This document shows positions 50,110-62,139 of a DNA stretch of 64,000 nucleotides, in pieces. Made by a program: the position numbers and the translations under genes. Within the stretch, counting starts at the first letter, position 1, and the number at the start of each line of letters is the position of its first letter. The notes beneath the pieces were generated by a model. That model was not told the origin of the DNA. It saw only the letters and a program-made list of their open reading frames with translations, and ran no database searches. The stretch lies in the NCBI GenBank assembly GCA_034620365.1, contig JAQGEQ010000020.1:930001-994000 (forward strand), written 5' to 3'. Source of the stretch: Pegea sp. RAD2-039. Taxonomy: Eukaryota > Chordata > Thaliacea > Salpida > Salpidae.

Positions 50110-53100
50110 TCATTCTCCTTTTTCAATTGATGAATCAATTTTCTTTTGTATCTTATCAAAACTATCTTGACCATGAACATCAACTCTTCCTTGCCGGAGT
50201 TTATTAAAATGAGTCACTGAATCATCTTCTTGTGTTGGTTGATTCTGGAATAAAAAGTTGGTTAAGATAGTTTAGAACTACCTACCAGCAAGCGAGTGTT
50301 TAGCACCCTCGATCACCAAGTGCGAAATGGCCTGTATGACAAGCTCTACTTGGTTTATTATAAATGGATAAAGATTGTTTACAGTTCAAAGTGCTATATG
50401 GACTCAACAGTTTTTTAATTTTATATTTTTCTAAGAAAATAATTCAGAGAAGTTACCAAATGACGAATTTATAAAAATTAAGTTTTTTCAGTGAATAGTT
50501 ACTCTGTTTACTAAAATTACTTTGAATAGTTATAAAAAAAAACTTGGTATTTTTATCGAAACATTAATAATTTATAACATTAACATACAATGTAAACAAA
50601 GCAAAATATAAATATTTTAAAAAGCCATATGAAATAAAAGTTGTATCTGTGTATATTTAATAAACATAAACTTAAAAATAAACATAATCTCAAGGATGAT
50701 ATTTCAGTGTTTATCTGATTTTAACATTATTCTAACTTTATCAGAAATAGCAGTCATTTTGTTATCTAGATCATGATAAAAATTAAACATCATTTTTGAG
50801 TAATAACTAAAGCAAGCAAAGTTTTTTATAAAAATATTACGAGATTATGAACGCTTGCAATTCAAGTTGCAAAGTTTGGGTTGAGTAAATATGTTCTCAT
50901 TTCAAACTATTTCAGTCATTTGATTATAATCATCTATATATTGATTGAAGTGATTGTGAATTTCAATAAAAGAACCAATGAACAAAATAATAAACTGAAA
51001 TTTAAGTTGTTGAAAAATTAGGTAGTTTAATTTCTTTTACATCTATTAAACAAATATGGAGTTTAAATTTCAGAATAAGTGATTACTTATAACTGAAACA
51101 TCTTTAAAGTTCACATAATAATAATAAACGAAAAAAGCTTATACACCATAAAATGTCAACTTCCTATTAGCTACAGAATTAGAAATTAATTTGAAGATAG
51201 TTTAAAGTAAGAAATACCTTTGCAGATGAAGAAGTCATCTTCAGTTCTTCAAATGACTGAAATTGGTTAAAAAAATCAAGTTATAATAAAATACAATTAA
51301 AAAAAATTATCAATATGGGTTAATTGCTGTCGTTTAACATTAATATTTTGAAACAAAGTATTTTTGTAACTACTTTTCGAATTAAAACATTCTGTGTTTA
51401 TAATAAGATTAGAAGAAAGATTATAGAAAAGTTTAGTAGATTTATTTGTGATACGTTTTATTTTAGTTATGTAGAAGCAGAAGACTAGAAAAACATACAG
51501 ACTACAAAATTACGCAAGAACTGAACTACTTAAAAGTTTTGACCTCTAAATTCAATGTCATCACAAATTTCTATTATTATCATGTTAAGCGAAAGCTTTA
51601 GTCTAAGCACATGAAGTAATTGGTAATTTAATTATGACCAACTCAACAAGCTAATCTATTGAAATAAAACTACATATAAATACGATTTATCAAATAGTAT
51701 TTAACATAAATTTGCTAAAAACACGTTGCTATTTCCGTAAGAAATTATTTGAGTCATGCAAACGTACATAAGATGCCTAGGGCTCAAAAGTAACAGGTTT
51801 TTATAACACAAGTATGCAAGCATTGAAGGTATCAACTATTATAAGCTTCATGGTATGAAGTTTGAATTAAAAATTTGCTGATTAAAAACTTCTTGACAGC
51901 GAATTGTAGAAATAATGTTGAAATTATCATTACTTTTGCTGTCAAAGTAATTTAATAAACTTAAAAAACCTAAGAAAGCAATTCTAAGATTAATCTTGAA
52001 AAAGTAAAAGTTTGAAGTGATCAAATAAAAGATCATGTTATATAAAGCATTAGTAGCTAAGAGTCCTTGCAATTAGGCCCCTACCTTCACACTTACTTTA
52101 GTCACTTTTTTAACAGATTCATTTTCCTTGAATAAGCATAAAAATAAAATATTTTTAGAGATATTAATATAATATTATATATAATATATAAAACTGATAG
52201 TCGTAAAACCCCCAAAAATCTTTTGAGCATATATATCACGGTGCAACATTTTAAACTTCCTTTATCGCTATCAACAATGTCATTAACTTAGCAAAAGTAG
52301 GTTAAATTAAAAGAAAAAAGTACTTTGCTGGTTGAAGATGTAGATAATTCGTCAAACAGTTGCCACCATTGCTTTACATAATTCATTTGATGCATACCTA
52401 AGAAAACAGTTACAAAAAATTAAAAACAATTTTATAAGTGTGAAAGAAAGAAATCAGTTTTGTTGCAAGAAAAGTATTTTGTAAATAATAACAAAAAGTC
52501 AAACTAATTTTTGAATTGAAAGTATTTAACTGGAAGTTAATTGATGTGACCTTGATGTGACTTTTCAGACATGTTCCAAGGCTTTGATCCGCCACTGAAG
52601 TGGACTATCTTGGTCTGATGTCCAAATCTAATATTTTCACGAAACAAAATCAAATTTCTGAACTCGAAACAAAAATCAAAACTGACTTTGCAAAAGCAGG
52701 AAGATATGTATAAGTGGTCGTAGCTTGCATATTATAAGCAAATGGTAGCCGATTCCATTTTGTAAAAAAAGTATTTAACAATCCTTGGTCGCCACCTGTT
52801 TTTATTTAGTTGTTGAGATAAACTAATTATCTAGTAACGATTAAATATCAATGGTTTTAAGCTCAAAACACAAGAATCGGTTGTTTTGTTGATATTTACC
52901 ATCAAAACTGCCTTCAGTCTGAGCTAAAGAAATAAGACTAGTGTATGTATTTGCTGATGGAGTGAAAACAAACATTCCAGAATTGAAAATATCTGGCCAA
53001 CCACAATCAGTAACTGCTGATAGCTCATCATAGTCAAACAAATCATCCACATTAGCAAGAACCTAAAAAATATAAATTTGAGTTTTTAGGATTTAAGGAC

Positions 53101-54164
53101 AAGATCGCCAAAGTATTGAAAACAAAAACAGCAAAATGAATAAAGTTTTAGCAAAATATTAAAATCTTGCAAAAACAATACAAAAAATAATAATTTTTGA
53201 ATAATCAAAAAAAAATATATATATATAGTACATATAATACCAATTAATAATAATAAAATAATTAACCAGAATATAGAAATTTAATGCAAAATATTTGTTA
53301 GAAAATTCATTACTAATGTATCAGCATCCATAAAAACACATTTATCATAAGCCAGTAGATTCCAACAGTGAATTTTGGTGAATGTAATTCCAAGTTCAGG
53401 TCTCTTTAACATTGCTAAATGACTCTCATCTTTACTATCCAAAACATCAATCACTTCAACATGTGTGAAATTAGATTCCAAAATATTCCTAAAAAATTTC
53501 TAGCATTTTAAAAAGAAAATTCTGATTGAAATATATGTTTGTTATAAGAGCTTTATAATTTGTTAGTTACAACAATATGTGAGTTAAATAAAAGCTAATG
53601 AATTTTTAATCATTAGCCAAATATTTAAATTCTTCAAAAAAATTTGATTAGTTTCATATAAATAAAGATATAAAAATATCAAGTAATTGAAACTCAACTT
53701 TATTATAAAAAATATTTCTTTTAGTAACCAAAATTAGCTGAATATTTAACAAATGTTTATGTTATTTTGTTTTACTAAAGCAACTTTAAATGATCCAAAC
53801 CTAGTTGATTCAGAGACATCAGGGCTAATCATGATCACTAAATCTCTTGTGGTTCCAGCCTTTTTTAAACAATGAGCAAGTACCAAGGCTCCTTTACAAT
53901 ATTCATCATTGGTTGCAAGGGTAACAAAAGCTAAAAATAGTTTGATTTTTTTAATTAAAAATTTCATTTATTAAAATTATTTTTAAACAATAGAAATAAT
54001 GTTCACTACATAAAAGTAGCAAATAACTTTTGAAAACATGCTTACAAATTGTTTGTTTATTTCATAGGTGATTCAAAAAAAGTTTAAAGTCAGGGTCTAA
54101 GTTAATTAAAAATATATTATTGACTAGAAAGTAAAATTAAATACTTACCTTGATTAGAAGTCAT
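50110..54164 (-). CDS. GYG1: Glycogenin glucosyltransferase, 10 exons, complete
   Basis: Primer of glycogen synthesis (GT8 family): it glucosylates itself on tyrosine in the cytosol and hands the chain to glycogen synthase. Exons, 5' to 3': 54164-54149, 53930-53801, 53488-53314, 53062-52900, 52795-52687, 52627-52551, 52397-52324, 52126-52097, 51256-51218, 50244-50110; sum 948 bp, 315 aa (vertebrate GYG1 about 350). Start [20 protein letters not shown] fits the family. The Mn/UDP-binding DxD is Asp103-Ala-Asp105 (FMDADTL). The acceptor Tyr equivalent to human Tyr195 is Tyr190 in [21 protein letters not shown] and QWWQLF follow. The last exon ends with the glycogen-synthase-binding motif [18 protein letters not shown]. 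Exons 8 and 9 are phase-0 microexons (30 and 39 bp) in the variable linker. Confidence 0.95.
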
Positions 54165-57100
54165 TATCAAAATTGAACAAATGATTAAAAACTGTTTGAA
54201 CTACTCAATGAGATAAAGAAAACTGTAATGAATTATAATTAAAATCTTACCACCATTACCTATACAAAGTTATATATTATCTAGTTTTGAACAACAAATA
54301 CTAAAATAATAACAACTTGTTGAGTCATCAAATTTTATACATATTGAGTGAAAATTATCTAAAGTTGACAATTTACTTGATAAAGCTAAGCAATATTAAA
54401 ATTGCTAGATCATCAACACACAATCATATTAACTGATGAAAGATGATAACAAAGTCTAGAAATTTGAGCCTAAAAATGGTATTCCAAAAATCAAAATTTT
54501 TTAATCCAAAAATATATTTAAAACATCAAACTTTTATAATGAATATCAAAAAGGATTATTGTAGGAGTAAACTAAAACTGATAATCAATGTATGTGCAAT
54601 AAAATACCCATATAATTGAAATGAAACTATTTATTAAACAATAACCATAATATTTCAATAAAAAGCCCAGTGAATATGTTATCTGATTTATAAGTCATAA
54701 ATAATTTCTATTTAGGTAAACTTTTAAACAAAGCTGATATTTTCACAACTACTTTGTAGTTATATAAACAGTTTACAATGTTGTTTATATACCTATAACA
54801 AGTTCAGTAAATAGCTTAAAAATAAAAGCGATATTACCAGGGATAATATTTTTTTCAGTTAAATATCCTTAAAATATCTTATCTGTCAGATATTGAAATA
54901 ATAAGAATAGAATTTGTGCTTAAAAATGAGGCAATAATGATTGCTTTAAAACACAAGGACAAATTTCATAATAAGTATAAATTATTTTGCTACAAATTTT
55001 CGTTAAAATTATGACAAAATAAAAAAGAAATTTTTAAGACGACGATAAATTCAGTTTATAATTGATAGATCTAGTTCTTAAATAAATCACATTAATTTCA
55101 AAAATAACATCAATAATTAGTTTTAAGATAAACATTTTGTAAGATTAGTTATTTTACTATTTTACAAATCAGATAAAAACTTTTCTAGATTATAATCTTT
55201 TCAATATAGCTGGACAGCTTAAAAAAGCTCAATGATTTGATTTGTTCAAAATCATGCAACAATATGATATGGCAAGTAAATAGAAAATGGCATATAAAGT
55301 CGACTTATTATGGCTTTATTAATTTTGCACAAAAAAATATATATTAGAGATAGATATAGTGAGGAGCATTTGACTGATATATAAAGGAATAAAATTAAAT
55401 AAATATTTATATACTAAAAATATTATTGTAAATTTTTACTTTATTAGCTTTCTTTTCTTAATCTCATGTCTAGAAAAAAATAATATAAGTTTATAAACAC
55501 CCATGTGCAGAAGATAAAATTTTTGAAACCTCTTTCTGAATTATTATACATAAATAGTAAAACTTAAAAAATCATAATCTTGTAAAGATTACTGTAATTG
55601 TGAGGTATTCACTTTGTTCAAACTTTTACAAATTTAGTCAAATACCAAAATTTACTGTTGAATCTTATCTATTAAAAGCTTCTTAAAAAATATCTAAAGA
55701 AAAATATATTTGCCACGATTATAAATAAATCTAATTTAGCAAATATTTTATTATTGCTTTAACACCGTATTTTCCACAAACAAAATTAAACGTTTAACCT
55801 TATATAATCCAAAAACAGTAGTCAAGTATTTTCTTTCTAATAAATTTCAATATTTTATCAAAATCTTAACAACATATTTAACAATTTAAAGATAAATTTA
55901 AAACAGATAAAAATTATTTTTAAGTATAAGAACAATTTTCAAGTTTCATTTTAAAAAGATCCTTATCAAAGTAACAATAACATGTCGTTATACTGTCACC
56001 AGTCAAACAGTTTTAATTAGCTCTATCTTTCAGCAAAAAATCATGTTTTACTAATGTTTTTTCTAGCAAAAAAAAATAAAGCTAGCCGTTGAACACACTG
56101 CTTTAAAACTTCATTTAGAAATTGTTCAGGTAATTTAATTTGCAGCTAGGCTTAGTAAGGCTTAATATAATATTAATGTCTTCAAAATCATCAAGTAAAA
56201 CAAAAACAAGTTTGAAGAAAATATTTTATTTTCTGCTTTTCTTAAAAACGAATTGCGGATGGTTTCAGTTTCACACTTTAGTAGTTATAAATGCTTGCGA
56301 TACTTGTAATAAATCAGCTTTTACTTATGAAGTTTCAACAAAATCTTAGCACAAGATATGAAATCAACTATAAAATTAACAAATGAACACATTGTATCTA
56401 ATAAATTTAAAGCAAACTAACTATTCATTGGCCATAAGAAAACATTTATTAAAAAGTCAGTTGTAAACTAAACATCCAAAGCATCATAATGAAAAAGAAA
56501 CGAGAAAACTATTCTTAACCAAATCAGTAACAGAAAAGTTTGAAGATACACTTCATTTCATAATTATAGAATTTAATCAGATCTTCTAAAACAAATGTTA
56601 TTAATTGAACCTCGGAGGAGTTGGAGGAGGAGTCGGGGGGAGAATTGGTGTAGGTGGCGAAGGAGGAGGAGTCAGAAAGACCGAAGAATTTGGATCTACA
56701 TTGAAGCAACTGTAAAGATTCAATTCTTCAGTTCCTCGTTCAGACTGAAAGTTTGGCATCAATATTTTTGCACTTTTTAAATAATTACAAATGGCTCCAA
56801 ACAAGGTGATTGTTGGTTTCAAAACAAACTCATTTTTTATGCTAATCTTTTTATTAATGCAATTGATTTTTTCAGTTACCATCAACACAGATGTAGCCAA
56901 AGTATTATTTAATATCAAAAACATTTTACCTAAAATTTAAGCTGAATTAGAAAAATAAAAAAGTTACATAATCAAGTAATCCTTAAATTTGAGTAATTTA
57001 TACTATTGTTAAAAATAATGAAAAGTAGTATCAAAATGTTTAAATAAAAAATTTTGGAAAATTATTGTAATATCTGAACAAAATTATCTTTAAGCGACTT

Positions 57101-59813
57101 ATTTTAGCATAAAATAAGTTTAAATTAAACGTCATAATTATAAAATTAGTGAAAGTTTAATAAGTAATATGGAAAAAGTTTATATGGAAAAAGATCTGTT
57201 TTTTTTTCATTTCAAAAACCATTTAAGAGTTTTCAAAAAATAAGTTATTAATAAAAACACAAAACAAAATTTATATATATAAAAGATCAGATAAGATAAT
57301 AAACTTTGAATATTTTAATAAGTTAAAAAATAGCCCAGTCACAGAGAGTTTCAAGCTTGGTTATAATCACAATACACGTATTTTTTTCGAAATTAGATCT
57401 AGCAGATATCTTTTTGCATTAACATATGCATAACTTAAGTAGAAAATACAAGTTACAAAATTGTCCAAAACTGAAACTTATTGTTAGTCTATTATTCTTT
57501 AGTTAAGACATTTTGTTTGTTGAAATAGAAACAAATTATTTACAAAATAAGTCAAAAGTGCAAAGATTTATATTAGAAAATAAATAACAAGCAAAAAAAA
57601 ATGTTTGTAAAAAAAAAAGCTGAAATCAGTACAAAATTCATTACAAGGAACCTTTTTAAACTTCTTGCTTCATTAATTTATACTAACCAAGATATTTCGT
57701 CTGTGAATATCAAGAAAGCTGTCCTAGGACTTTTACAAAGGGGTCAGCTCGTTTCAATAAACATGTTTTGAAAAATATGTTAACTTATGAATAGAAATTT
57801 GTATTTATATTCAGATTAGGTTTGTGATAGATTTTCAAATGATAAGTATCTATAAATATGCTTTTTTCTTACAAAACAGTTTCGACCACTCTCGACCACC
57901 AAGTGCAAAATTTCTTTTTATTCTAAGATAGAAACGGGTTTTCTGGCTAAAAAGATTTGGAAATGAAATATAATTTGAACCATGTAAGCTAAACAATTTT
58001 AAGTACATGTACTTTACTATTATTAGACCATGAAAATATATGTGCATATTAGTAGTTAGAACAATATAGACAATTAAAGTTTTTTTATAATCTGTTTTAA
58101 TTTTATGTTGCAAACCTTCCTCTTTTCTAATTGGATGATCAAAAGCTTTTGCTTTAAAAATATATAAACCATAATTCGGTATTCAGTTCAATTTACACTT
58201 TATGAAATGTGAAACATAGCTCTAAATAAAAAATAGTTTTAATGTCAACAAGGTGCTTAATAAACAATGTGACAAAGTTTTTTGTATATATTTATCAAGT
58301 AAGCAAACTATATCATTTAAATAAAAACGGTTACAAAACGATTTTGACCATTCGGGGTTCAACCCAAGTCCTAACAAGCCTTCTAAACGGCTAATAAGAA
58401 TTTAGTTAAATGCTTTATGTAAAATTCAAATAATCTCCTGTTTGAAATAATAATTAGCTGAAATGTTATATAATAAAAAGGTTAAAAGATCTTTTGATCG
58501 GCCAGAGCTTCTTAAACTGAGTCTGCGATTATTTTATTTCCTAACAGTCACTTAGTATTTTTTAAGAAAAAATTACACACAGCTAAACATTGGTGCAACT
58601 CAAAAAGAATCTAAAAATGGCTTACAGCGATGTTACGAAGTTTTTCTTCTTTTGTTGTTCCAACTTGATTATTTTTATTACTGTTTTAACTTGCTTTTTA
58701 CTTACAGCAAATTTGAAATAAGATAAAAGAAAGAATAAAAAGTTTGCTGAAAACCGAAGATTAAGTAATGAAGATGTGAGTTACTTCTATAAACTTATAA
58801 AGATGGCCTTAGTTTATAAATAACTAATGAAATAGTAGTTTTATAATGGTTCGTAGAAGGCAATTTCTTGTATATAGTTACAAATACAGACAGTTTGGAG
58901 TTAGTTTAGTCAAAATTGTTATGGTCAAAACTAAATTAGTTGAAAAATTGCTTATAAAAAGCATAATCTGCAAATACTAGACGATGCTTGATAAATTCAC
59001 TTGACTTTAAAGAGCTTCATAAAAAGGAAAAGGAAAAATATTTCGGATATCATGCAGACAATTTAGCAACAATGAAAATTATCTATATATAACTTTGGTA
59101 TAATCTCATCCTTATTTACATTTGATTATTCCAACTTCTTGTTCGTTGTAACGATGAAAGGTTTTTGAGAGATTGATCATATGTGACACAAAACCCACAT
59201 TTTGTTCTTAGTAAATAACTGATTGCAAAGTTAATGTTTTCGGCGATTTTTAACTTTCAACTAAGCCTTTTGTTTATTTGAATGAAAGCAAAAGACTAAC
59301 CTTAGGAAGGCATTGTTGCATTTAAGGAAAAAAGATGCATTAAATAAAAGGTTAAATGCTATCTCAAGAATAAGTTTATTTGTGGAAGAAAAAAATCTAA
59401 GCTTGGGCGCCAATCATTTTATCTTTCTAGAAAACTTCAACTAACTCTTTTTAAAATAGATCTCTGCCCTCTTCAAATAGGTATAAGTTGATTAGATGTC
59501 AGTGGTAAAAACTCATTCTTTTTGTGATTCTTTCATACTTTATCCAACACTTTAAAATTCTCTTCTTTTACTCAGAAAACCTCTCTCATACAAACTGTGA
59601 AATTTCCGATTTTATTCGTCTACAAATCCAGCTCAAAATAAAAGAATTCAGCATACTTATCTAGCTGATAGTAAAAATGCTTTTGCAGAAAGATTATTTT
59701 CTAAATCCTTTTTGCTGATCAATAAATTCGAAAATATTTGATAGTTTCGTTGGAAGAAAACATAAACTCTTAATGCCTACATGTTTTATGATTAAAAAGT
59801 GGTTTAAAATTCG
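54165..59813. other. Non-coding region upstream of glycogenin
   Basis: About 5.6 kb, strongly AT-rich. It includes the glycogenin promoter side, not resolved in detail. A GGA-rich tract lies at 56613-56674. On the minus strand a frame at 56924-56601 ends in a proline-rich stretch (PPPSPPTP..) and follows an acceptor-like TTTTAG, but no upstream exon or family match supports it. Small plus-strand frames at 57601-57771 (56 codons) and 58617-58721 (34 codons, hydrophobic) are also unsupported. No tRNA, transposon or known gene was recognised. Confidence 0.55.
56613..56674 (+). repeat. GGA-rich low-complexity tract
   Basis: Repeated GGAGGA/GGGGGG runs form a GC island inside very AT-rich DNA. 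Several G-runs lie close enough for a G-quadruplex on the plus strand. On the minus strand it would encode Pro/Thr repeats. Confidence 0.6.
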
Positions 59814-59820
59814 TATAAAA
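59814..59820 (+). promoter_or_regulatory. TATA box candidate for the small CxxC gene
   Basis: TATAAAA about 135 bp before the ATG at 59955, placing a start site near 59845 and leaving a short 5' UTR. It is the only clear TATA box directly ahead of this frame. Confidence 0.4.
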
Positions 59821-59954
59821 ACAACTTCAACAATCCACTTCATCAAATCTGTCTTTGTCTGAACTATTTCTTTGGATTTTCTAAAGCGAATTTGGAAGCT
59901 TAACTTTAGTTAAGGAATTAATCGAAGAAATAAGATAAATTGCATGTTAATAAA

Positions 59955-60209
59955 ATGGAATCTGAATATAAAAAGCATTATCGTTGTAGAAATTGTGACC
60001 ACATTGTTGCAAGTAATCAGGGAAGTGAAAGTATCGAAATTCTTATAAATGAAGTGGACCTATCTTATGGATCGATATTCTGCTGTTTGTTTGATGATGG
60101 AACAAGAACGATTAAATGTAAGACCTGTAGAACTGTTATCGGGGAGACTGGTGAAAGTCCTCCATTTACTTTAAATTTTTCTAACCTTATTTCTGACACT
60201 GAATTTTAA
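59955..60209 (+). CDS. Small intronless CxxC zinc-ribbon-like protein (84 aa)
   Basis: An uninterrupted frame from ATG to TAA. The reading frame continues upstream to a TTG at 59940 but not to an earlier in-frame ATG. The protein has CRNC at residues 11-14 and CKTC at about 55-58, the spacing of a two-knuckle zinc site, with FCCLFDDGTRTIKCKTCRT between hydrophobic strands. This recalls the beta-tent fold of Yippee, Mis18 and cereblon-CULT proteins, where two CxxC motifs hold one zinc and the second is followed by T-x-(L/I)-G; here TVIGE. It lacks other Yippee signatures (GWKYE), so the family is uncertain. The codons are more balanced than the surrounding DNA and a TATA box precedes it, which supports a real gene. 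The function is unknown. Confidence 0.5.
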   Translation: MESEYKKHYRCRNCDHIVASNQGSESIEILINEVDLSYGSIFCCLFDDGTRTIKCKTCRTVIGETGESPPFTLNFSNLISDTEF

Positions 60210-62139
60210 AATGTTTAACATTGAGAAGATAAAAACTTTTTTATGAAGCTTGTGTTTCTCGTAATCTTAGCCTTTTTCTATGCTGAAAAATTAAAAAGAC
60301 TCATAAATACCTAACGATTTATTTTATGTGCTGCAAACTAAAACTTCTATTTTAATGTTGCTTTATACTTTCTGTCGACCTTTTACTTTATTTTGTTGTA
60401 TCTTTGTTGAAATTCAGTAAACTGCATAAATATGAGAACTCAGAAAATTCAAAGAGTTCACGAAGTAAATAAATTCATCGAAGAGCAATAAGAATTTAAA
60501 TATTTTTTACTTGAAGTCGCAAATCAAATTTTCAACAACTTAATGTCGAAGACTACCTAAAACAAGTTTAAAAGAGAAATTACCCATTTGTGCTTTTGCT
60601 GCATATAAAATCTAATGTTGGTTAAGCAAAATAATCAATTAAAACTCTCTAAGCTCTATTTTTACGTATGTACCAACAATTTGTAGTATAAACTGGGGTT
60701 TCACTTGAAATATTTGTGATCAGTCGTGTAATTACTGCATAACTGTAAAGAAAATGCTAAGCAAAAGCGTTGTGCGAAAATTTTGACAGCCAAAAAGATT
60801 TGTTTTGTAAGACCGATATATATGCGAGATTAGATCAATCAGCTGTATAACGAATTGAGTTGTTAATACTTTTGATTACTGTGTTAACCTACTTTGCTTA
60901 ACATTGATACCTAAAAATATAAACAATTACTGACTTGTTTCAATCTGTTTAATTTTGTTATTAATCATTATTATTTTACCTGCCTAATTGCTAGAAAGGC
61001 CATTAAGAGATGTTTTCAGCAAAGTTAATTTTATTTTTCAGCAACAAGCTTTGATCTAGTTTAGTGTCTAAATGTTTAAATGAAAATGATAGATTTGTTT
61101 GTCTGAGAAGACATTATTAGAATAGTTTAAATTAATGAGAAGAGATTATTTGTTAAGTCAAAATGGTGATTTCGGTTAATTGCAATTTAATGTTTGAGAA
61201 TTTAAATATTTTTGTGTGATATTTGTTATGATAAAGTTTATTTATCCGGCCGGTTACTCAGGTTTTAGTTAAGCAGTTTTTGCGCAAATTTATACAAATT
61301 ATAACCAATGAAAATAATTTTACAAGTTTATTAAATGTGTGCCTTTTTAATGGTTATACACCTAATGAATTTATTTCAAATTTTATAAATAACAATTTTA
61401 TTTTGAAACTTTTTTCATTAACAATCTATAAAATTATTTGTGTTATAGTGCTTTTATATGAACAAAATCTAAATTAAACTGGGCTCCCTATGCTACAATC
61501 AGTGTGAGAAAATAACCGATGATGTAATTTTGCGTAGTTAGCATGTGCATAGTGCCTTTTTCTCTTTAAATCTTTAGTTGAAACATATGCTACGAATTTC
61601 ATCAAATTAATTTTTTACTTGTTGTAGTTAATTTGTTATCTGAGTATGCCGTTGATTTAAAAAAAATCATATTTCTGCTAAAGTACTGAACTAGATTATA
61701 TTTAACCTAAGTTGATTATTAACTTATGTTTGTCACCAAACAAATCTATGAAATTGTTTTATAATCTTTTTTTGATTGTTATTTTTTTTGTTTAAAAGAT
61801 GTTTTGTTTTTAGTGGTTCTATTAAAATTTTTTTTATAGCAGATTGTTTATTTTTTTTAATATTTTGAATTTCTGATTGAATAAACAACTTTTTTGCATT
61901 AGAATGGTTTAGTGCTTTTCTAGATAATTTGATTTTAAAATTATATTAATATTTTTTCACCTCCTTTTAGATTTTAGCAAATACTATAAACTTATTATTT
62001 CAGAAAATAAGATGTAAATAATTTTACATTTTTGTAGTATATTTTAAATTATGCTTCTTATTATTTGTCAGATCACTTAATTGTTTCAACTGTTGCAAAT
62101 TAAATTGTATTAATTATTATTAATTATTAATTAGTGAAG
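60210..62139. other. Non-coding spacer before the SLC7 transporter
   Basis: About 1.9 kb of AT-rich DNA with no gene recognised. A short GC-rich patch CCGGCCGG occurs at about 61247-61254. The sequence just before the transporter start is a run of TAAT units ending in AATTAG, which could be a 3' splice site for a 5' UTR intron. Confidence 0.55.

Noticed and set aside
58345-58380. tRNA-like GGTTCAACCC (B-box look-alike)
   Set aside because: No acceptor, D or anticodon stems can be folded around it, and the motif is largely a short palindrome (GGGTTGAACCC).
61280-61477. 65-codon plus-strand frame before the SLC7 gene
   Set aside because: It starts at a non-ATG codon, is dominated by Asn/Ile/Phe/Leu from AT-rich DNA, and shows no motif.
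62134-62139. GTG as the start of the transporter
   Set aside because: The next in-frame codons reach ATG at 62140. Eukaryotic initiation at GTG is unlikely and the family N-terminus fits the ATG.
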